Shown: one piece after another, positions 6,382 through 14,449 of the stretch
Position numbering within the stretch: position 1 is the first letter of the stretch
Layout of the letters: the number at the start of each line of letters is the position of its first letter
Position numbers and translations under genes: made by a program
The notes under the pieces: generated by a model
The model's database searches: none
Told to the model about the DNA's origin: nothing
The model's input: the letters and a program-made list of their open reading frames with translations, nothing else
Source of the DNA: Bacteroidota bacterium
GTDB taxonomy: Bacteria; Bacteroidota; Ignavibacteria; UBA10030
NCBI GenBank assembly: GCA_003453835.1
Contig: DMMN01000006.1
Coordinates: 23,060 to 37,517, forward strand
Direction of reading: 5' to 3'
Length of the DNA stretch: 14,458 nucleotides

Positions 6382-7724
6382 TATGGTTTCTTCAATCCGT
6401 ACTTTTCGATTTTGTTGTAGAGCGTGACGCGGTCGATCTGGAGAATCTCCGCCGACCGAGAGATATTCCAGTGGTTTTGTTCCAACGTCGCCGCGATGTG
6501 TGTGCGCTCCATCGCCGCCAGTGAGCCTGAGGCCGGCACGGTTCTTCGTTCGAGCAATTGAAACGGAAGATCCTCCCCGCGGATTGCCGGTGGTTTCCCC
6601 ACGACCATCGCGCGCTCAATCGCGTTTTCCAGCTCACGAACATTCCCTGGCCAGTCGTGACGTACCAGCGCATCCATCGCATCGGCGGAGATAGACGAGA
6701 TTTGCCTCCCCATGGTCCGTGCGTACTTCTTGACGAAGAAGTTGGCGAGGACGGGAATGTCGCCTTTCCTCTCCCGGAGCGGAGGGATGAAGATCGAGAA
6801 GACATTGATACGATAGTAGAGATCCTCGCGGAACGAGCCCTCCGCCACGGCTTTCTCAAGATCTTTGTTCGTTGCGCAGATGATACGGAAATCGACCTTG
6901 ATCACGTCGTTCCCTCCAAGGCGAGTGAATTGTTTCGTCTCGATCACGCGCAGGAGGTCCATCTGCGTCTTCATATCGATATTCCCGACTTCATCGAGGA
7001 ACAACGTGCCGCCGTCGGCAAGTTCGAGCTTTCCTTTTCGCCGGTACTGGGCACCGGTGAAGGCGCCGCGTTCGTGTCCAAAGAGCTCGCTTTCGAGAAG
7101 TCCTTCGGGCATTGCGCCGCAATTGACGGGAACAATCGGAAAGTACCGGCGACTGCTGTTGCTATGGATCGCGCGCGCAATCAGCTCTTTCCCCGTCCCG
7201 CTCTCCCCGCGGATCATCACGGTTGTATCGGTCGAAGCTACCGTTCGAATCAACTCGTAGACTTTCTGCATGCACGGTGACTCACCGATGATCTCGTCCG
7301 CCTTTGAGAATTCGGAGATCTGTTCTTTCAGCTTCAGGTTTTCATTGGCGAGGACCCGCTGCCTCACGGCATTGCTGATGAGATGGGAGAGATAGTCCGG
7401 ATCAACCGGTTTTGTGACGTAATCAAACGCGCCCGATTTGAGCGCTTGAACTGCGGTGTCGACCGATGCGTGCGCGGTGATGAAGATGATCGTGGCGTTG
7501 GGATCGATCTCCTTGATGCGCTGTTGGAGCTCTATGCCGTCGACACCCGGCATCTTAATGTCGAGAAGAAGGATATCCCATTTCTTCGCCTGCATCTGAC
7601 GCAACGCGGAGGCCGCGTCTTCCGCAGAACCGACGGTATAGCCGTCCTCCCGAAACCACTTCGACAGGGAATCACGGACGATTTTTTCGTCATCAACGAT
7701 CAGGATGGAGATCGCACTGTTCAT
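6381..7724 (-). CDS. NtrC-class sigma-54-dependent response regulator
   Basis: A 447-residue enhancer-binding protein. The receiver domain (about 5-120) has D11/D12, phosphoacceptor D55, T83 and K105. The AAA+ domain (about 143-380) has Walker A GESGTGKE (173-180), the sigma-54-contacting GAFTGA loop (220-225), Walker B GGTLFLDE (238-245) and the arginine-finger region FREDLYYR. A Fis-type helix-turn-helix ends the protein (about 404-445, SRSAEILQIDRVTLYNKI). All key residues are intact, so it should be a functional activator. Its ATG overlaps the kinase stop by 4 bases (ATGA), making the upstream kinase its likely partner. A sigma-54-like promoter at 5709-5724 is the nearest obvious target. 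Confidence 0.95.
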   Translation of the reverse strand: MNSAISILIVDDEKIVRDSLSKWFREDGYTVGSAEDAASALRQMQAKKWDILLLDIKMPGVDGIELQQRIKEIDPNATIIFITAHASVDTAVQALKSGAFDYVTKPVDPDYLSHLISNAVRQRVLANENLKLKEQISEFSKADEIIGESPCMQKVYELIRTVASTDTTVMIRGESGTGKELIARAIHSNSSRRYFPIVPVNCGAMPEGLLESELFGHERGAFTGAQYRRKGKLELADGGTLFLDEVGNIDMKTQMDLLRVIETKQFTRLGGNDVIKVDFRIICATNKDLEKAVAEGSFREDLYYRINVFSIFIPPLRERKGDIPVLANFFVKKYARTMGRQISSISADAMDALVRHDWPGNVRELENAIERAMVVGKPPAIRGEDLPFQLLERRTVPASGSLAAMERTHIAATLEQNHWNISRSAEILQIDRVTLYNKIEKYGLKKP

Positions 7725-9379
7725 GATGAATCCCTCTCAGATGTTGATCCGGCTAATGACTTCGCTTCGTCTCCTTTTTCCGCTGCTGCCGTTTGTCCTG
7801 CGCTTGGGAAAGACAGGATAAACGTTGATCCTCCCGGGACAATCGATTCAACGGTAATCGTACCATTGTGCCGCTCGACGATTCCGTAAACGACCGATAG
7901 CCCCAGCCCGACGCCTGTCCCTCCCTCCTTTGTTGAGAAGAACGGCTCGAAAACGTGAGGGATGTCTGCCTCCCGGATGCCGAGGCCGGAGTCCGAAACG
8001 GCGATCACGACATCTCTTCCCCTCCCTCCGTAGCCCGCGGTCACCTTCAAATTCCCGCCTCCGGGCATCGCCTCCACGGCATTGACAAAAAGAGCAACGA
8101 ATGCTTGTTGAATCTGTTGTTCCTCACAGAGAAGCATGAGATTGTCCGAAGCAAAGGTCGACTCGAAACGCACGTTTGAGATCTCAAAATGATGCCGCAT
8201 CAGTTGGTGCGCCCTCTCAATGACCTGCTTCACCGAAACGAGTGCCAGTTCACCAACCTGTCGTTTCGAGAAGAGCAAGAGGTTTTTCACGACCGCTCCG
8301 CATCGACCGGCTTCGTGAGCGATAAGATCGAGATCGTCCACCATCTGGCGTTGGGCCTCCGGGACCACTTGCTGCTTCCGTATTTGTTTGGCGAGGAGTT
8401 TCGCGTACGTGAGGATTCCCTCGAGGGGGTTATTAAGTTCGTGCGCCACGGTCGCGGACAGCTTCCCGAGCGACGCCATCTTCTCAATCTGCAGCATGCG
8501 CTCGTGGATGCGCTTGAGCTCGTTGGTCTTCTGTTGAACTCGTTCCTCCAGAGTTTGTGCCCAGCGAACGTTCTCCTCCTTCTCTTGTCGGAGGGCTTTG
8601 GTCATTTCGTTGAACGATCGCGCCAACTCACCTATCTCATCCCGGGCGGGCAGGGCGATGCGATAGTCAAGGTTGCCGGCGGCAAGCTGACGAGTCCCTT
8701 CCATTAGCCGTTGGACGGGTTTGTGCACCGTCACGATCAGAAAAATGATGGACGCGAGCGACATGCAGACGACCATCACGGCCGCCACCACGATCATCTG
8801 ATTGCGTTCCTGTGCAAGGGACGCATCAACGTCTTCCAGCGACATTCGAACATCCAGCACGCCGAGGACCGTTCTCTGTGCCGGATGAGAGTGACAGCCT
8901 GCCTGAGAGCATTGCCGTTCATTCCGGATGGGATTGATGAGGCCAAGTACTCGATGCCCTTGTGGGCCCTGATAGATGCGCGTACGGTTGGAGCTGGGAA
9001 GCGACTCGAGCGGCTTCTCCTGGTCGTGGCACGCGTAGCACGCTTCCGCATGGAGATCGACGACGGTTCCTTTCTCCGTCGAATCCGTCGAGTACGTTAT
9101 CTGCCCCCGTTTGTTGAAGATCCGAAGTCCTTCGACGCCCGGTTGTCTTCCCACAAAGCTCATAATCTGGTACACATCTTCCTTGCGGTTCAACAACATG
9201 CTGTAGTGGGTGGCGTTCTTGACAACATCACTCATGCGCTCCGCGCTCCGAAAGAGTGAGTTCATCATTTGGTCGGAATGATAGCGGACGGCAAAGAAGG
9301 AGTACACGCCGAACAGGACAAGGACCAGGAGAAAGGATCCGAGAAGAAGTCGAAATCGAAGCGTATGGAAGAATCGCAT
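7721..9379 (-). CDS. Membrane histidine kinase with heme-binding-like periplasmic sensor domain
   Basis: A 552-residue kinase starting from the ATG at 9379, which has GAGGTG 8 bases upstream; an in-frame start 18 codons earlier (9433) lies next to the terminator and lacks support. Order of parts: membrane helix 1 (about 9-31), periplasmic sensor (about 32-194), helix 2 (about 195-217), HAMP (about 217-270), coiled coil (about 263-300), HisKA with the phospho-His in VAHELNNP (H313), and HATPase_c with N433, DSGLGI, FEPFFSTK and GTGVGLGLS. The sensor holds CYACH (114-118) and CSQAGCH (157-163), a CX2CH and a CX4CH motif that could attach heme covalently. That points to redox or gas sensing. It partners the sigma-54 activator, whose start overlaps its stop. 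Confidence 0.93.
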   Translation of the reverse strand: MRFFHTLRFRLLLGSFLLVLVLFGVYSFFAVRYHSDQMMNSLFRSAERMSDVVKNATHYSMLLNRKEDVYQIMSFVGRQPGVEGLRIFNKRGQITYSTDSTEKGTVVDLHAEACYACHDQEKPLESLPSSNRTRIYQGPQGHRVLGLINPIRNERQCSQAGCHSHPAQRTVLGVLDVRMSLEDVDASLAQERNQMIVVAAVMVVCMSLASIIFLIVTVHKPVQRLMEGTRQLAAGNLDYRIALPARDEIGELARSFNEMTKALRQEKEENVRWAQTLEERVQQKTNELKRIHERMLQIEKMASLGKLSATVAHELNNPLEGILTYAKLLAKQIRKQQVVPEAQRQMVDDLDLIAHEAGRCGAVVKNLLLFSKRQVGELALVSVKQVIERAHQLMRHHFEISNVRFESTFASDNLMLLCEEQQIQQAFVALFVNAVEAMPGGGNLKVTAGYGGRGRDVVIAVSDSGLGIREADIPHVFEPFFSTKEGGTGVGLGLSVVYGIVERHNGTITVESIVPGGSTFILSFPSAGQTAAAEKGDEAKSLAGSTSERDSS

Positions 9380-9437
9380 TGGTGACACCTCAACGCAGCT
9401 TGTGCTGTCAGAAATCGTGCCACGGAATGCCAATAAA

Positions 9438-9464
9438 AAACGGGAATTGGTACGATTCCCGTTT
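9438..9464 (-). terminator. Intrinsic terminator after the GcvH-like/HybAB-like operon
   Basis: The minus strand shows a perfect 10-bp stem, AAACGGGAAT (from 9464) and ATTCCCGTTT, with a 7-base loop. The stem runs into a stretch of six T (9435-9440), a classical rho-independent terminator. It lies about 95 bases after the stop of the third GcvH-like gene and about 60 bases before the kinase start, separating the two transcription units. Confidence 0.85.
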
Positions 9465-9559
9465 CCCCTCTTGCAAAAGTAGGAAGATGATTCCTGACTG
9501 CTACGAGATTCGAGAAACAGAAGGCACCACGTGCTGTTCTCAAATCTGCTACCTTTACG

Positions 9560-10312
9560 TTACGTGAACACCTCGCAGAGGATTGAGAAATACTTCTTCG
9601 CACCGAGCATGTCCGAGGCAATGCGGAGCGGCTCGCCTCCATCCGCCAGGGTCTCGCCGACGGGGGGCCGGAGCCTGGAGAGCGCCCGCGTAATCGCTGC
9701 GCGTAAGCGCTCGTCTTTCTCCGCAAACGAGGCGCGCGCTTCATCTTCTTTAAGCAAACTCTCGTCGTCTGCGCCGCGACCGACGTCCAACTCAAAGAGC
9801 CATCCCTGATCGAGGGGCTGCAGGAGGAGCGAGAGGGGTCTCTCGTTGAGATTCGAGTTGGTCGCCCAAACCCTTCCACTCACCGGAGAGGGAACAGGGT
9901 ACGTCCCGCCATCGGTGACGATCCAGAGACAGATTTGGTTCTTCTTGACGTCTTCTCCTACTGAGGGAAAGGCAACTGCCTTGGGGGAGACGAGCGCCGT
10001 CGCAAGTCCCTGATCGATGCCAACGCGTACGAGTGTGTCTGAGCGACGCTCTACCCAACAGTGGTGCAGGCTGAACAATAGGTTTCTCTGAGTTGTCAGC
10101 TTGGTCTCTCTGCCACTCTCCGCTGGGGTTCGCTGCCGAAGGACTGTGTGTGTCGAATAGTGTGTTCTCATCGCCGCATCCAGCGGACAGTGTTCACAAT
10201 CGAAGTCCCGATCACACAGTTGATAGGAGAGAATACCTGCCGTCATCCAGATGCATCGAAACTCATTTGGAGGAACCAAGGGATACTTCTTCTCATGACG
10301 TACGTCGCTCAT
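9560..10312 (-). CDS. GcvH-like protein with N-terminal Cys motif, lacking the lipoyl lysine
   Basis: A 250-residue soluble protein. Residues 20-45 carry RCIWMTAGILSYQLCDRDFD followed by CEHCPLDAAM, with Cys at 20, 33, 39 and 42. I recall similar Cys stretches in proteins of anaerobic bacteria, but I know no function for them; they could bind a metal or iron-sulfur cluster. A degenerate glycine-cleavage-H/biotinyl-lipoyl domain follows (about 80-180), marked by HHCWVE, VRVGID and PSPVSGRVWATN. At the position of the lipoylated Lys of true GcvH (eight residues before the Pro of PVSG) there is Gly, so lipoylation is not expected. The C-terminal module (TLADGGEPLRIASDMLG) resembles the end of the gene at 10394-11104. 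The start has AGAGGT 5 bases upstream. It is the last gene of the operon, with a terminator behind it. Confidence 0.78.
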   Translation of the reverse strand: MSDVRHEKKYPLVPPNEFRCIWMTAGILSYQLCDRDFDCEHCPLDAAMRTHYSTHTVLRQRTPAESGRETKLTTQRNLLFSLHHCWVERRSDTLVRVGIDQGLATALVSPKAVAFPSVGEDVKKNQICLWIVTDGGTYPVPSPVSGRVWATNSNLNERPLSLLLQPLDQGWLFELDVGRGADDESLLKEDEARASFAEKDERLRAAITRALSRLRPPVGETLADGGEPLRIASDMLGAKKYFSILCEVFT

Positions 10313-10393
10313 GGAGACCTCTGGCTAATCGTCATTCAGCACCAACATCATTTCGTCCTTTCATACCCAGAAGCACGCTCCGACAAATCTTCT

Positions 10394-11104
10394 TCACCCG
10401 TCCTCTGCGCTTGGAGTATTGAGCAGGAATTCAGATGCTATATCGTGCCAATTCTCCTGGGAGAGATTCTTGGCGATACCGAGAACAGGAACTCCACCAT
10501 CCTGCAAGACGATTCCAAGATCTGCGCTGAACTTCGAGCGCAGGGTGTTCACTGTTTCTTCCATCCACGCACGCGCCAAATTACCGGTCAAAAGGTTTGT
10601 CAGATCGCTCTTGATTCTCGGGGCTCGCACCTTCATGAGCCATCCCTCCACGTACGGATCGTTGTTGACGATTTGTGGTGAGGCAAGTACTTCCTCATTG
10701 ACGGCAACAACCTGTCCGTTCACCGGTGATCGCATCGGAATGGTCTTGGAGTCAACGAGGAGATCCCAAGCTACCAGCCCTTGTTGAACGTGCTCGCCGG
10801 GACGTGGCAGTCGTATCGCACCCATCTTTCCCACAAGCCGTTGAGCGAAATCATCCATCCCCACGACAACGGTCTGCGGCTCTTCCACTCGAAGCCAGCT
10901 ATGCCCCTGATGAAAATACACTCCATCGACCATCCGGAACCATGGCAGCGCCTCCGGTGGAAATGCAGACGCGCCGGATACCGGACGGACGCTCGGCCTG
11001 TTGAGAAATTTCCAGAAAGCAATCAGCGTCAACAGAAAACCGATGACGAGCAGGTACTCTAGCCCCTTGGTCGCAAAAATATCTACGTATTGGTTACCGT
11101 CCAT
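10394..11104 (-). CDS. Membrane-anchored GcvH-like protein lacking the lipoyl lysine
   Basis: A 236-residue protein with one N-terminal membrane helix (about 14-34) followed by Lys/Arg, suggesting a cytoplasmic C-terminal part. A GcvH-like hammerhead domain spans about 65-180: HSWLRVEE, VVVGMDDFAQRLVG, PGEHVQQG and MRSPVNGQVVAVN. A Lys occurs in SKTIPMRSP, but one position off from the canonical lipoyl site, where a Ser sits, and the ESVKA context is missing. Lipoylation is therefore doubtful. The C-terminal LQDGGVPVLGIAKNL segment is shared with the paralog at 9560-10312. Its start overlaps the end of the HybB-like gene by 11 bases, tying it to that membrane protein. I do not know its function; a structural or signalling subunit of the membrane complex is an inference. 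Confidence 0.8.
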   Translation of the reverse strand: MDGNQYVDIFATKGLEYLLVIGFLLTLIAFWKFLNRPSVRPVSGASAFPPEALPWFRMVDGVYFHQGHSWLRVEEPQTVVVGMDDFAQRLVGKMGAIRLPRPGEHVQQGLVAWDLLVDSKTIPMRSPVNGQVVAVNEEVLASPQIVNNDPYVEGWLMKVRAPRIKSDLTNLLTGNLARAWMEETVNTLRSKFSADLGIVLQDGGVPVLGIAKNLSQENWHDIASEFLLNTPSAEDG

Positions 11105-12392
11105 GCTCAGTAGCTCCTTCCTTGACGAGGAATCTTGTTCTTCGGATCACATCAGGTCGCTCCTGTGCCCATTCGGGAGGCTCCCGCAGGATGGGCATCC
11201 TGTTGACGATCCATCTGAGGACGACGATTTCGGCAACGATCACCGCGAGCGTGATCTCAAGCTCCATCCATGATGGAATGTATCGGTCGAGGGCGTACCA
11301 CTTGTACGCGATGATCGAGACGTTCAGCCTGTTGAGTACAATCCCTATCAACGTCAGCGCCGCCGCAAGTCGGATCAGCGAGAGAGTTCGAAAACGCACT
11401 GCCTGCGTGAAGAGCCTCACGGGGATGAGCACGAACCCCACGATCTCGACAAGGAACCACCACCCGTAGGGAGTATAGATATGCGTCCAATGCTGTCCGT
11501 GGACGAACACGAGAACTTTCAGGAAAAAGTAGACATACATCGTTCCGGCGCATACCTTGGCGAGGCCGAGGACAATGTCATCGTGGGAGGCATGGTGCTT
11601 GGGATCGACCTGATTCCTGAAAACTCTCTGACTGATCGACCCTTCGAAGATGACCATGGAGAGTCCGGCGAAAATGCTGGAAACGAAAAAGAGGATAGGG
11701 ATGAACTCCGAGTACCAGAGTGGATGAATCTTGTTCTTCGCCATCAGGAAGAGCGCGCCAAGTCCTGATTGGTGCAGTGTGGAAAGGGTGATGCCAAAGA
11801 TGACGGCACCCAGAGTCAGCCCGCCCAGAACTTTTCTGATCCGCTTCCAACCCAACCATTCGGCGATTGCGGGAGAGAATTCGATAAACTCCGCGATCAT
11901 GTAGAGCATGAAGTGCCATGCAACAAGGAACATGACCGAGCTGACGCCAAAAGAATTCCCGATGATCGGATTGACAACCTTCCACGGCCGCCCGAGGTCG
12001 AAGAGAAGAGCGCCCGCGTAGAAGACGTAGGCGAGGAAGCCGTTCAGCACGGTCATGCGGACGATTGGATGGTATTTTTCGAGCCGGAGGATATAGACCA
12101 TGAAAGTGACGACATAGGCCCCGCCGGCAAAGGCGACGCCCGTGATGACGTCAAACCCGATCCAGATTCCCCACGGAAAATCTTGAGAGAGGTTTGTGGT
12201 CGATTCCAGACCCTGAGTGAACCGGATGGTCAGGAGAACCGCAGCCACGGAAAGCACCAGGGCCGCAAAGATGTTGAACGGCGTCAACATCTCCCCCTTG
12301 GGCTTCATTTCGCTCAGAAGAAAGCGCCCGAATCGCCGTACTTCGGGAATCAACAAAGATGCTCTCGCATCACCGTTCGTTTTGAGTTTCAT
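11094..12392 (-). CDS. NrfD/HybB-like integral membrane subunit (quinone-reactive)
   Basis: About 432 residues with ten evident membrane helices. LSTLHQSGLGALFLM followed by KIHPLWYSEFIPILFF is characteristic of the HybB branch of the NrfD/PsrC superfamily, whose members exchange electrons between a periplasmic iron-sulfur subunit and the quinone pool. The upstream gene supplies such an iron-sulfur protein, so the pair forms a HybAB-like module. No hydrogenase or molybdopterin subunit occurs in the window, and the partners are GcvH-like proteins instead. The start is uncertain: an ATG at 12392 overlaps the upstream gene by 23 bases, and one at 12425 overlaps by 56. Neither has a good ribosome site. 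I prefer 12392 because the extra 11 residues of the longer form look unlike family members. Confidence 0.9.
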   Translation of the reverse strand: MKLKTNGDARASLLIPEVRRFGRFLLSEMKPKGEMLTPFNIFAALVLSVAAVLLTIRFTQGLESTTNLSQDFPWGIWIGFDVITGVAFAGGAYVVTFMVYILRLEKYHPIVRMTVLNGFLAYVFYAGALLFDLGRPWKVVNPIIGNSFGVSSVMFLVAWHFMLYMIAEFIEFSPAIAEWLGWKRIRKVLGGLTLGAVIFGITLSTLHQSGLGALFLMAKNKIHPLWYSEFIPILFFVSSIFAGLSMVIFEGSISQRVFRNQVDPKHHASHDDIVLGLAKVCAGTMYVYFFLKVLVFVHGQHWTHIYTPYGWWFLVEIVGFVLIPVRLFTQAVRFRTLSLIRLAAALTLIGIVLNRLNVSIIAYKWYALDRYIPSWMELEITLAVIVAEIVVLRWIVNRMPILREPPEWAQERPDVIRRTRFLVKEGATEHGR

Positions 12393-13239
12393 AGGGTCGT
12401 CGCTCGTCGTCCTTTTTGGTGGCATTGCTCAACGCAAGGAGGAAGGCCGGCCAAAGCGTGAGAATCACAGGCACAGCATAGAGGTAATCCTTGCTGAGTT
12501 CCGGATAGGGGATGTTGTCAAGATCAGTTCGGAATCCAAGTTGTCCGAACGGAACGCCGGAGAGATATAAATAGCTCCCCCCTCCCGCTTCGTTTTCGCC
12601 GTATATCTGGTGTATATAGGTATCGGGCTCTTTAGCAATCTGCGCTCTCCCCATTTCAATCAGGTCCCTCCGACTTCCAAACTTGATCGCCTCTGCCGGG
12701 CACGCTTCGACGCAGGCCGGCTCCTTTCCCTCTTTCAGGCGATCCCAGCAGAGATTGCATTTTTGAATCTTGGGAACGGGGCTTTCGTACTCGAATTTCG
12801 GAACATCGAACGGACACGAAATCATGCAGAACCGGCATCCCATGCACTTGTCTTCGCGCCAGATGACGGGACCCTCTTCCGTTTTCAACATCGCTTTTGT
12901 GAGGCATGCTGCGGCGCACGCAGGTTGGTTGCAGTGCATGCACTGCTTCTTCGCATACACCTCTCCCTTCCGGGTCTCATACCGATTCACGACAGACCAT
13001 TGCGTTGTCGATGGAGATCTTTCCCTTTCGAAGACATTGGGATCGGAATCGGGATCTGGAAACCCATGAGCTTCAGCGCAGGCAATCTCACAGCTCCGGC
13101 AACCGATACAGCGCGTCGTGTCCACAAGAATTCCCACGAACTCCTTCGGCTTCGCGGGATCCTCTGCAAGGGCCTTGTCTGGGATGAGCGCCGCAGTCCC
13201 GAGTCCGCCGAGCGACTTGACAAAGTTTCTTCGATTCAT
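12370..13239 (-). CDS. Tat-exported four-cluster ferredoxin (HybA/DsrO-like)
   Basis: A 289-residue iron-sulfur subunit. The N-terminus MNRRNFVKSLGGLGTAALIP is a twin-arginine signal, so the protein acts on the periplasmic side. Four Cys groups follow: CIGCRSCEIAC, CMHCNQPACAAAC, CMGCRFCMISCP and CNLCWDRLKEGKEPACVEACP. These suit four [4Fe-4S] clusters, as in the HybA/DmsB/NrfC family. Near the C-terminus one membrane helix (YLYAVPVILTLWPAFLLAL) would anchor it, as in HybA. The ATG at 13239 has AAGGAG upstream. It follows the receiver/GcvH gene by 46 bases and overlaps the HybB-like gene, its probable electron partner. The catalytic subunit that would normally donate or accept electrons is missing from the window. 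Confidence 0.92.
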   Translation of the reverse strand: MNRRNFVKSLGGLGTAALIPDKALAEDPAKPKEFVGILVDTTRCIGCRSCEIACAEAHGFPDPDSDPNVFERERSPSTTQWSVVNRYETRKGEVYAKKQCMHCNQPACAAACLTKAMLKTEEGPVIWREDKCMGCRFCMISCPFDVPKFEYESPVPKIQKCNLCWDRLKEGKEPACVEACPAEAIKFGSRRDLIEMGRAQIAKEPDTYIHQIYGENEAGGGSYLYLSGVPFGQLGFRTDLDNIPYPELSKDYLYAVPVILTLWPAFLLALSNATKKDDERRPYETQNER

Positions 13240-13285
13240 GTGTTCTCCTTATTACAGCAAGAGACGGGAACAGTCTCAAAGCGAG

Positions 13286-14449
13286 TTAGCGCCCAAAGAA
13301 TTTGCCGACAATGATGTTCCATTCCCGATCAGCAAGGTTCTCCAATTGCCCCATATACAGCGAATCGCCGGGCACGGCCCCTCCGGTACCATTTCCGCCG
13401 CCGCGCGCTTCCTTGAAGGACTCGATGAATTGTTCTATTTCAGTTTGATAGAAGCTCACTGCCGTCTTTCCGATCTTGAGGTTTTTGAGTTCCGCGTCCA
13501 GGTCGTCGGCGTCTATGACGCAAATCCAGTTTCGGCCGTAGGGTGTCACATCGAGAGCATCAAGGTGGTCGCCTAGCAACTTATTCACTTTCATCACGCG
13601 TCCGCTGACAGGCGCCCGGAACGGGAGGGTTCGATGGCCGTGTCGAATTGAAAAGAGGGGTTGGCCGGCTTTGACATTCATCCCCAGATTCGGAAACTCG
13701 ACATCGTCGATCCGACCAAGCAATTTTTTGGCAAAATCGTCCAGCCCGACTTTGACGCTACCGTCCTCCTCCATCGTAAGCCAGCAGTGACGCTCGGAGA
13801 TAAACACTCCACCCGGGATTGCGAATTCGGTGGAGGGGAAACTGGTGAGCTCTGAAGCATGGCTGATGTGCACTCGTGGCTTGAGTTCTTTTTCGATTCG
13901 ATCCTGACGGCGCATGAGGAATCTCTTCACCAGATCGAGCAACTCGCTCTCTGTGAATGGCTTCTGAATGTAATCCATTGCGCCGTGTTTCATGCACTCG
14001 ACAGCCGATTCGACCGTTGCGTAGCCCGTGATGATGATGACGTCGATGTCGGGACGGAGGTGCTTTGCCGCCTTCGCAACGTCCTCGCCACTCATCTCGG
14101 GCATCTTCAAATCGGTGAAGAGGAAATCGTAATGGTGCTGCTGAATGAGCCCGAGGGCTTCGGGACCCGTTTCGACCGTGTCGACGGAATAGCCGTCCAG
14201 GACGAGAATCTTTCGAAAACTGTCAAGAACGACCGCCTCATCGTCTACACAGAGAATGCGCGCTTTTGGATTCTGCACTTCGGCGCGACGAAGCGTTCTC
14301 GCCTCGCGACTGAAATCGAGCTTCAGGCTCACGGCAAGGGCCGCTTCCCGTTCTTCTCTCAGTTTTTTCGCCTTCAGCTTCCTCAGCGCCAATCTGAGCA
14401 GAATGTCGGCTAGAACGAAAACAATGACAGCAAGAATGAACAGTGCCAT
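13286..14449 (-). CDS. Membrane-anchored response-regulator receiver fused to a GcvH-like domain
   Basis: A 387-residue protein with an unusual layout. An N-terminal membrane helix (about 1-22) is followed by a basic linker that keeps the rest in the cytoplasm. A complete receiver domain (about 63-180) has D69/D70, phosphoacceptor D113, T141 and K163. A GcvH-like domain (about 205-320) shows ERHCWLTMEEDGSVKVGLDD, FPNLGMNVKAG and FRAPVSGRVMKVN. At the lipoyl-Lys position there is His (GHRTLPFRAP), so no lipoylation is expected. The C-terminal end has the conserved EWNIIVGKFF. There is no DNA-binding domain, so phosphorylation probably alters a protein-protein contact. Only 9 bases precede the ATG, so its ribosome site, promoter and any longer start lie outside the window. 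It is the first gene seen of the HybAB-like operon. Confidence 0.85.
   Translation of the reverse strand: MALFILAVIVFVLADILLRLALRKLKAKKLREEREAALAVSLKLDFSREARTLRRAEVQNPKARILCVDDEAVVLDSFRKILVLDGYSVDTVETGPEALGLIQQHHYDFLFTDLKMPEMSGEDVAKAAKHLRPDIDVIIITGYATVESAVECMKHGAMDYIQKPFTESELLDLVKRFLMRRQDRIEKELKPRVHISHASELTSFPSTEFAIPGGVFISERHCWLTMEEDGSVKVGLDDFAKKLLGRIDDVEFPNLGMNVKAGQPLFSIRHGHRTLPFRAPVSGRVMKVNKLLGDHLDALDVTPYGRNWICVIDADDLDAELKNLKIGKTAVSFYQTEIEQFIESFKEARGGGNGTGGAVPGDSLYMGQLENLADREWNIIVGKFFGR

Noticed and set aside
9380..9433. Longer N-terminus for the histidine kinase, starting at 9433
   Set aside because: The extra 18 residues are not hydrophobic or signal-like and begin right beside the terminator; the ATG at 9379 has GAGGTG at good spacing.
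9380..9437. A TGGCAC element on the minus strand before the kinase gene, suggesting a second sigma-54 promoter
   Set aside because: The expected GC at -12 is GA in this register, and no other register gives GG-N10-GC; the -12 GC is nearly invariant.
13261..13277. GAGAC/GTCTC inverted repeat between the receiver-GcvH gene and the HybA-like gene
   Set aside because: The stem is only 5 bp and no T run follows it; the 46-base spacing and good ribosome site support one transcript.
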